Assembly: GCF_019933235.1 (NCBI RefSeq) | Contig: NZ_CP082945.1 | Coordinates: forward strand, 5,865,501-5,929,500 | From: Streptomyces angustmyceticus | GTDB taxonomy: Bacteria; Actinomycetota; Actinomycetes; Streptomycetales; Streptomycetaceae | DNA length: 64,000 nt | Reading direction: 5' to 3' | Part shown: in pieces, positions 60,328-64,000 of the stretch | How positions within the stretch are numbered: position 1 is the first letter of the stretch | Layout of the letters: each line of letters starts with the position of its first letter | Position numbers and translations under genes: made by a program | Notes under the pieces: model-generated | Seen by the model: only the letters and a program-made list of their open reading frames with translations | What the model was told of the DNA's origin: nothing | Database searches by the model: none

Positions 60328-61392
60328 ATGAACGTTGCGACCCCCCTCGGCGGCGACAGCGTGGCGGCCCACACCTGGCCCGGCGTCCTCAACGCCCTGC
60401 TCGACGGCCGGGACCTCGCCGCGGAGGACACCGCGTGGGCGATGGACCGGATCATGCGGGGCGAGGCCAGCGACGCCCAGATCGCCGGCTTCGCGGTGGC
60501 ACTGCGGGCCAAGGGCGAGACCGTCGCCGAGATCTCCGGGCTCGTCCGGACCATGTACGAGCACGCCCGGCTGATCGAGGTTCCGGGACCGACCGTGGAC
60601 ATCGTCGGCACCGGCGGCGACGGCGCCAAGACCGTCAACATCTCCACGATGTCCTCGATCGTGGTGGCCGGCACCGGCGCCCGGGTCGTCAAGCACGGCA
60701 ACCGCGCGGCGTCCTCGGCCAGCGGCGCCTCCGACGTCCTGGAGAAGCTCGGCGTCAACCTCGACCTCACCCCCCGGCGGGTCACCGAGGTCGCCCAGGA
60801 GGCGGGCATCACCTTCTGCTTCGCGGTGAAGTTCCACCCCTCGCTGCGGCACGTCGCCAACGCCCGCGCCCAGCTCGGCATCCGCACCACGTTCAACGTG
60901 CTGGGCCCACTGACCAACCCCGCCAAGGTCCGCGCCCAGGCCACCGGCGTCGCGGACGCGCGGATGGCACCGATCCTGGCCGGGGTGCTCGCCGAGCGCG
61001 GCTCGTCGGCGCTGGTCTTCCGCGGCGACGACGGCCTCGACGAGCTGACCACCACCGCGACCTCCCGGGTCTGGATCGTCCGGGACGGCACGGTGCGCGA
61101 GGAGTCCTTCGACCCTCGGGACGTGGGGATCCCCCTGGTGCCGGTGGAGGCGCTGCGCGGCGCGGACGCCTCGTACAACGCGGAGGTGGCCCGCCGGCTG
61201 CTGGACGGGGAGACCGGCCCGGTGCGTGACGCGGTGCTGCTGAACTCCGCGGCGGCGCTGGTCGCGCTGGAACCCGCCGACGCCCCGCTGGCCCAGCAGA
61301 TCAGGGCCGGCATCGACCGGGCCGCCACGGCCATCGACTCCGGAGCGGCCCGCCAGGCCCTGGAACGCTGGGTGACCGCCAGCAACACCTGA
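60328..61392 (+). CDS. trpD: anthranilate phosphoribosyltransferase (TrpD)
   Basis: 354-residue enzyme of tryptophan synthesis that joins anthranilate and PRPP. The PRPP motif GTGGDGAKTVNISTMSS, KHGNRAASSASGASDVLE, the FNVLGPLTNP motif and RGDDGLDEL (metal-binding) are all present. ATG at 60328 has AGGAG nine bases before it. No other trp gene is adjacent; it stands alone between two terminators. Confidence 0.97.
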   Translation: MNVATPLGGDSVAAHTWPGVLNALLDGRDLAAEDTAWAMDRIMRGEASDAQIAGFAVALRAKGETVAEISGLVRTMYEHARLIEVPGPTVDIVGTGGDGAKTVNISTMSSIVVAGTGARVVKHGNRAASSASGASDVLEKLGVNLDLTPRRVTEVAQEAGITFCFAVKFHPSLRHVANARAQLGIRTTFNVLGPLTNPAKVRAQATGVADARMAPILAGVLAERGSSALVFRGDDGLDELTTTATSRVWIVRDGTVREESFDPRDVGIPLVPVEALRGADASYNAEVARRLLDGETGPVRDAVLLNSAAALVALEPADAPLAQQIRAGIDRAATAIDSGAARQALERWVTASNT

Positions 61393-61415
61393 GCGCGCGG
61401 TCACGCAGCGTGTGA

Positions 61416-61452
61416 CGCAAGCCCCGTTCCGCCATCCGGACCGGGGCTTGCG
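61416..61452 (+). terminator. terminator of trpD
   Basis: CGCAAGCCCCG and CGGGGCTTGCG around a 15-base loop, 23 bp past the stop. Confidence 0.85.
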
Positions 61453-61483
61453 CGATGTTGCCCTTGTGGCATGATTCTGCGCA

Positions 61484-61598
61484 GGTCACGAGTGACAGCG
61501 ACGCAGGCCCCGGCCCGCTGTCCGGCAACCCTCCTTCCGTGGCGGGGTGCCCCGGGTGATGACCAGGCCGTAGGCAGCGAGGTCTGCGGCAAGCGCGG
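61484..61598 (+). ncRNA. SAM-IV riboswitch
   Basis: The P1 helix pairs GGTCA at the 5' end with TGACC (TGATGACC, 61557-61564). Inside are CCGGCAACCCTCC and GGGGTGCCCCGGGTGA, which match the SAM-binding core as I recall it for the SAM-IV family (Rfam RF00634), and the 3' part ends GCGGCAAGCGCGG as in that family's outer pseudoknot. It lies ~185 nt upstream of a class V aminotransferase gene. Downstream are the hairpin GGATCCCT-CGCC-AGGGATCC (61597-61616), a tiny ORF and a second weak hairpin before a T-run. S-adenosylmethionine repression of the gene is expected. Confidence 0.87.
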
Positions 61599-61616
61599 AT
61601 CCCTCGCCAGGGATCC
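61597..61616 (+). promoter_or_regulatory. hairpin following the SAM-IV aptamer
   Basis: GGATCCCT-CGCC-AGGGATCC, perfect 8-bp stem with a tetraloop, starting at the last bases of the aptamer. Likely part of the expression platform. Confidence 0.6.
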
Positions 61617-61638
61617 TGGTCCTCGAGGGAGAACTTCC

Positions 61639-61659
61639 GTGAATCAGCGAATGCGATAG
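61639..61659 (+). CDS. six-residue leader ORF (MNQRMR)
   Basis: GTG-AAT-CAG-CGA-ATG-CGA-TAG, with GGGAG seven bases upstream. It lies in the leader after the SAM-IV aptamer, and its stop overlaps the first base of a small GC hairpin (61659-61672) followed by CTTTT. An internal Met codon sits second from the end. It may be a leader peptide coupling translation to the hairpin, or chance. Confidence 0.4.
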   Translation: MNQRMR

Positions 61660-61677
61660 GGCTCGACGGCCCCTTTT
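61659..61677 (+). terminator. weak hairpin plus T-run in the leader
   Basis: GGGC and GCCC around TCGACG, then CTTTT. Weak stem but in the right place to attenuate transcription between the riboswitch and the aminotransferase gene. Confidence 0.4.
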
Positions 61678-61783
61678 CCGCATCCCCTTTTTCTCTCCGC
61701 TGCGGCGCCCTGCCCGTGCGCCCCCGCGCACCCGACGCGCTCCGCCCCGCAGCGAATTCACTTGCCTCTTACGGGAGTTCGCC

Positions 61784-63163
61784 ATGTCTGTTTCCGCCGT
61801 TGCCGCCGACCGCTCCGTCTGTGCCCCGCTGCCCGTCCTCGGCCGGGACGTCCTCGTCCCGCTGGTGACCGGCGGCGAGGTCGACTACGCCGCGCTGGAC
61901 TACGCCGCCAGCGCCCCCGCGCTGCAGCGGGTCTGGGACGACGTGGCGGCCTACGCCCCGTACTACGGCAGCGTGCACCGCGGCGCCGGGTACCTCTCGC
62001 AGCTCTCCACCGACCTCTTCGAGAACAGCCGCCGCACCATCGAGAAGTTCCTCGGCTGCGGCACCGAGGACCAGGTGGTCTTCACCCGCTCGACCACCGA
62101 CTCCCTCAACCTGCTCGCCTCCGTCCTCCCGCAGGACACCCGGGTGTTCGTCTTCGAGACCGAGCACCACGCCTCCCTGCTGCCGTGGGAGCAGCGCGCG
62201 GACACCACCGTGACCTACCTCGACGCGCCCCGCACCCCGCGGCAGGCGGTCGACACCCTGGAGAAGGCACTGGCCGAGCGCGACCCCTACGGGCCGGCGC
62301 TGGTCTGTGTGACCGGTGCGTCCAACGTCACCGGTGAACTGTGGCCGGTGCGGGAGCTGGCGGCCGCCGCGCACGCGCACGGCGCGCGGATCGTGCTGGA
62401 CGCGGCCCAGCTCGTCCCGCACCACCCCGTGGACATCGCCGAACTGGACGTCGACTGGGTCGCCTTCTCCGGCCACAAGCTGTACGCGCCGTTCGGCGCC
62501 GGCGTGCTGGCCGGCCGCGCGGACTGGCTGCAGGCCGCCGACCCCTACCTGGCCGGCGGCGGCGCCAGCCGCAAGGTCTCCCGGCGCACGGACGGGGGCG
62601 TCGACGTCGAGTGGCACACCACCGCCGCCCGGCACGAGGCCGGTTCGCCCAACGTCATCGGCGCCTACGCCATCGCCTCCGCCTGCCAGGCCCTGACCGA
62701 GGCCGGCTTCGACGACCTGGTCGCCCGCGAACAGGACCTCATCGCCCGCCTCCGCGCCGGCCTGGCCGAGGTGCCCGAGGTCAACGTGCTCTCCCTCTTC
62801 GGCGACGACGCGGCACGCGTCGGCGTCCTCTCCTTCGTCGTCGAGGGCTGGAACAGCTCGCACTTCGCCGCCGCCCTGTCGGCCGAGTACGGCATCGGCG
62901 TCCGCGACGGCCTCTTCTGCGCCCACCCCCTCGTCCGCACCCTCCTCGGCAGCGCCCCCCAGGACCCCGGCGAGTGCGGCGCCCCCGACGCGGCCCCTGG
63001 CGAGAGCTCCCTCAACGCCATCCGCGTCAGCGTGGGCGTCGGCACGCCGGACGAGCATGTCGACCGCTTCGTCCACGCCGTCAAGGAACTGGTCACGAAC
63101 GGCGCCCGCTGGAACTACCACACGGAGGACGGCCGTTGCGTGCCCGCGCGAAGCGCGGTGTGA
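61784..63163 (+). CDS. class V PLP aminotransferase/desulfurase-like enzyme under SAM-IV control
   Basis: 459 residues of the NifS/SufS-like fold. Substrate-binding and PLP residues: FTRSTTDSLNLLAS, ETEHHASLLPW, GASNVTGELWPV, VLDAAQLVPHHPVDI and PLP Lys in AFSGHKLYAPFGAG. A Cys in RDGLFCAHPLVR near the C-terminus could be the persulfide site, but the motif differs from IscS. Riboswitch control by SAM suggests a role in sulfur amino-acid use. ATG at 61784 after GGGAGTTCGCC. The 200-bp repeat begins two bases past its stop. Confidence 0.9.
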   Translation: MSVSAVAADRSVCAPLPVLGRDVLVPLVTGGEVDYAALDYAASAPALQRVWDDVAAYAPYYGSVHRGAGYLSQLSTDLFENSRRTIEKFLGCGTEDQVVFTRSTTDSLNLLASVLPQDTRVFVFETEHHASLLPWEQRADTTVTYLDAPRTPRQAVDTLEKALAERDPYGPALVCVTGASNVTGELWPVRELAAAAHAHGARIVLDAAQLVPHHPVDIAELDVDWVAFSGHKLYAPFGAGVLAGRADWLQAADPYLAGGGASRKVSRRTDGGVDVEWHTTAARHEAGSPNVIGAYAIASACQALTEAGFDDLVAREQDLIARLRAGLAEVPEVNVLSLFGDDAARVGVLSFVVEGWNSSHFAAALSAEYGIGVRDGLFCAHPLVRTLLGSAPQDPGECGAPDAAPGESSLNAIRVSVGVGTPDEHVDRFVHAVKELVTNGARWNYHTEDGRCVPARSAV

Positions 63164-63165
63164 AT

Positions 63166-63364
63166 CCCACGTTTTTGTCTTTCCCGCCGTGGGGGTTGCT
63201 CGTCGTTTGCCGCCCGCTTCGCGGTGCGCCCGCCGTTGCGCCTGCGGCGGGCGGGGTCCGCTGCGCGGGGCTGTGGGTGCGGTGACGGGCCTGCGGGGCG
63301 GGTGTGTGGGACTGCTTCGCTTTACGTCCCACACACCCGCCCCTCCGGCCCGTCCCCTCCCGTG
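63166..63364. repeat. 199-bp repeat, copy 2 (inverted relative to 43733-43932)
   Basis: Starts two bases after the aminotransferase stop with CCCACGTTTTTGTC and ends with CCTCCCGTG. Its hairpin (63295-63343) has perfect 18-bp arms, GGGGCGGGTGTGTGGGAC and its complement, around the 13-base loop TGCTTCGCTTTAC. The adjacent 63365-63421 is G-rich low-complexity sequence. The element fills the convergent space with the GNAT gene. Confidence 0.88.
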
Positions 63365-63421
63365 AGGGAGTAAGTGAAGGGGGGTGGGGTGGGGGCGGGG
63401 GTGGTAGTAGCTGTGCGGCCG

Positions 63422-63910
63422 CTACAGGTCGCGCCGGTGCCAGGTGCCGGGCTTGCCGCCGAGGTCGGTGGGGGCGGCCGGGCCGACCGGAGTGAAACCG
63501 GCCTTGGCGAGGACCCTCTGGGACGCGGCATTGTCGTGGGAGGTGGCCGCCCGCAGTGTGCGCAGCCCGTGCCGCGTGGCTGCCAGCCGGCACAGCTCCC
63601 GGACGGCAGTGGTCGCCACGCCGCGGCCGGCAACACGCTGCGCGACCCGGTAGCCGAGTTCAGCGGTGCCGTCCTCGAAGTCGTACAGGTTGAACCGGCC
63701 CAGCACCGCGCCGTCCTCGGCGACGAGCACGTAGAAGGCACTGATGCCGGCCTCTTGCTCGGCCAGCAAGGCGCTGTACCGGTCGGCGAACCGGTCGAAG
63801 AACGCGTCACCGCGGTCGGAGACCGAGGCGGCGAAGTAGGCGCGGTTCGCCAGCTCGAAGGCCAGTACCGCGGGCGCACAGCCGGCACACAGCCGCTTCA
63901 ACTCGGACAC
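63422..63910 (-). CDS. GNAT family N-acetyltransferase
   Basis: 162 residues, RimJ/RimL-like. YVLVAEDGAVLGRFNLYDF is the central beta-sheet region, ELGYRVAQRVAGRGVATTAV contains the acetyl-CoA pyrophosphate loop (Q/RxxGxG/A) and NAASQRVLAKAGF is the C-terminal motif. GTG at 63910 with no clear ribosome site, possibly leaderless. Substrate unknown. The last 90 bases of the window upstream of it contain nothing I can support. Confidence 0.9.
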   Translation of the reverse strand: MSELKRLCAGCAPAVLAFELANRAYFAASVSDRGDAFFDRFADRYSALLAEQEAGISAFYVLVAEDGAVLGRFNLYDFEDGTAELGYRVAQRVAGRGVATTAVRELCRLAATRHGLRTLRAATSHDNAASQRVLAKAGFTPVGPAAPTDLGGKPGTWHRRDL

Positions 63911-64000
63911 GGCCCGACAGTACCCAGATGCCCCGCCGAGGCCACCCGACTTTCCCGCCCTGGCACTCCCCGATCCGCAGCCTGACTACCAGACGCACTC

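Overview
This is a window of a Streptomyces-type actinobacterial chromosome. The reasons are very high GC with third-position GC bias, many GTG and one TTG start codons, a bcc-aa3 respiratory operon with a di-haem QcrC, an SAM-IV riboswitch, a GlnR box, and intergenic repeats of the kind dispersed through Streptomyces genomes. The gene order resembles the conserved core segment that runs from glnA to qcrB and trpD in Streptomyces chromosomes; this is recalled, not searched. I see no tRNA, rRNA, CRISPR array, transposase or prophage.

Layout. 1-5.4 kb: the end of an unknown gene, an Fpg/Nei DNA glycosylase, a decayed NUDIX gene, glnA with a GlnR box, an RDD membrane protein, a DUF4191 membrane protein and a small conserved protein. 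5.5-7.5 kb: lipA and lipB for lipoate. 7.8-16.7 kb: a TPR/HTH regulator, an FAD oxidoreductase, an SDR39U1 epimerase, a DUF4240 protein, a sigma-like membrane protein, an SDR enzyme and a WYL regulator. 17.1-26 kb: aceE, a GntR/FCD regulator, sucB, lpdA and pepA. Lipoate synthesis thus lies about 10-17 kb from the lipoylated enzymes that use it. 26.2-33.7 kb: cobS, membrane proteins including an MprF-like one, then cobT, a methyltransferase and an MBL-CobU fusion (late cobalamin assembly). 33.9-41.9 kb: a small conserved protein, a DUF3043 protein, pspA-pspAA (envelope stress), then a two-component system followed by an RND permease.

41.9-43.7 kb: a 37-residue charged peptide gene lies 10 bp upstream of a protein-isoaspartyl-methyltransferase homologue with the extended C-terminus found in RiPP-associated enzymes. 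This looks like a two-gene imiditide-type (aspartimide RiPP) locus. A secreted DUF4430-like protein follows.

43.9-50.4 kb: nadA and erpA (divergent, both Fe-S related), an extracytoplasmic anchored protein, a PfkB kinase, and a cysteine desulfurase-TusA fusion. 50.8-60.2 kb: ctaC-ctaD-ctaF, an L,D-transpeptidase, a receiver-like protein, ctaE, then qcrC-qcrA-qcrB, forming the bcc-aa3 oxidase. 60.3-63.9 kb: trpD, an SAM-IV riboswitch with a six-residue leader ORF ahead of a class V aminotransferase, and a GNAT acetyltransferase.

A ~200-bp repeat occurs twice in inverted orientation (43.73 and 63.17 kb). Each copy begins at or within 2 bp of a stop codon and carries a long hairpin.
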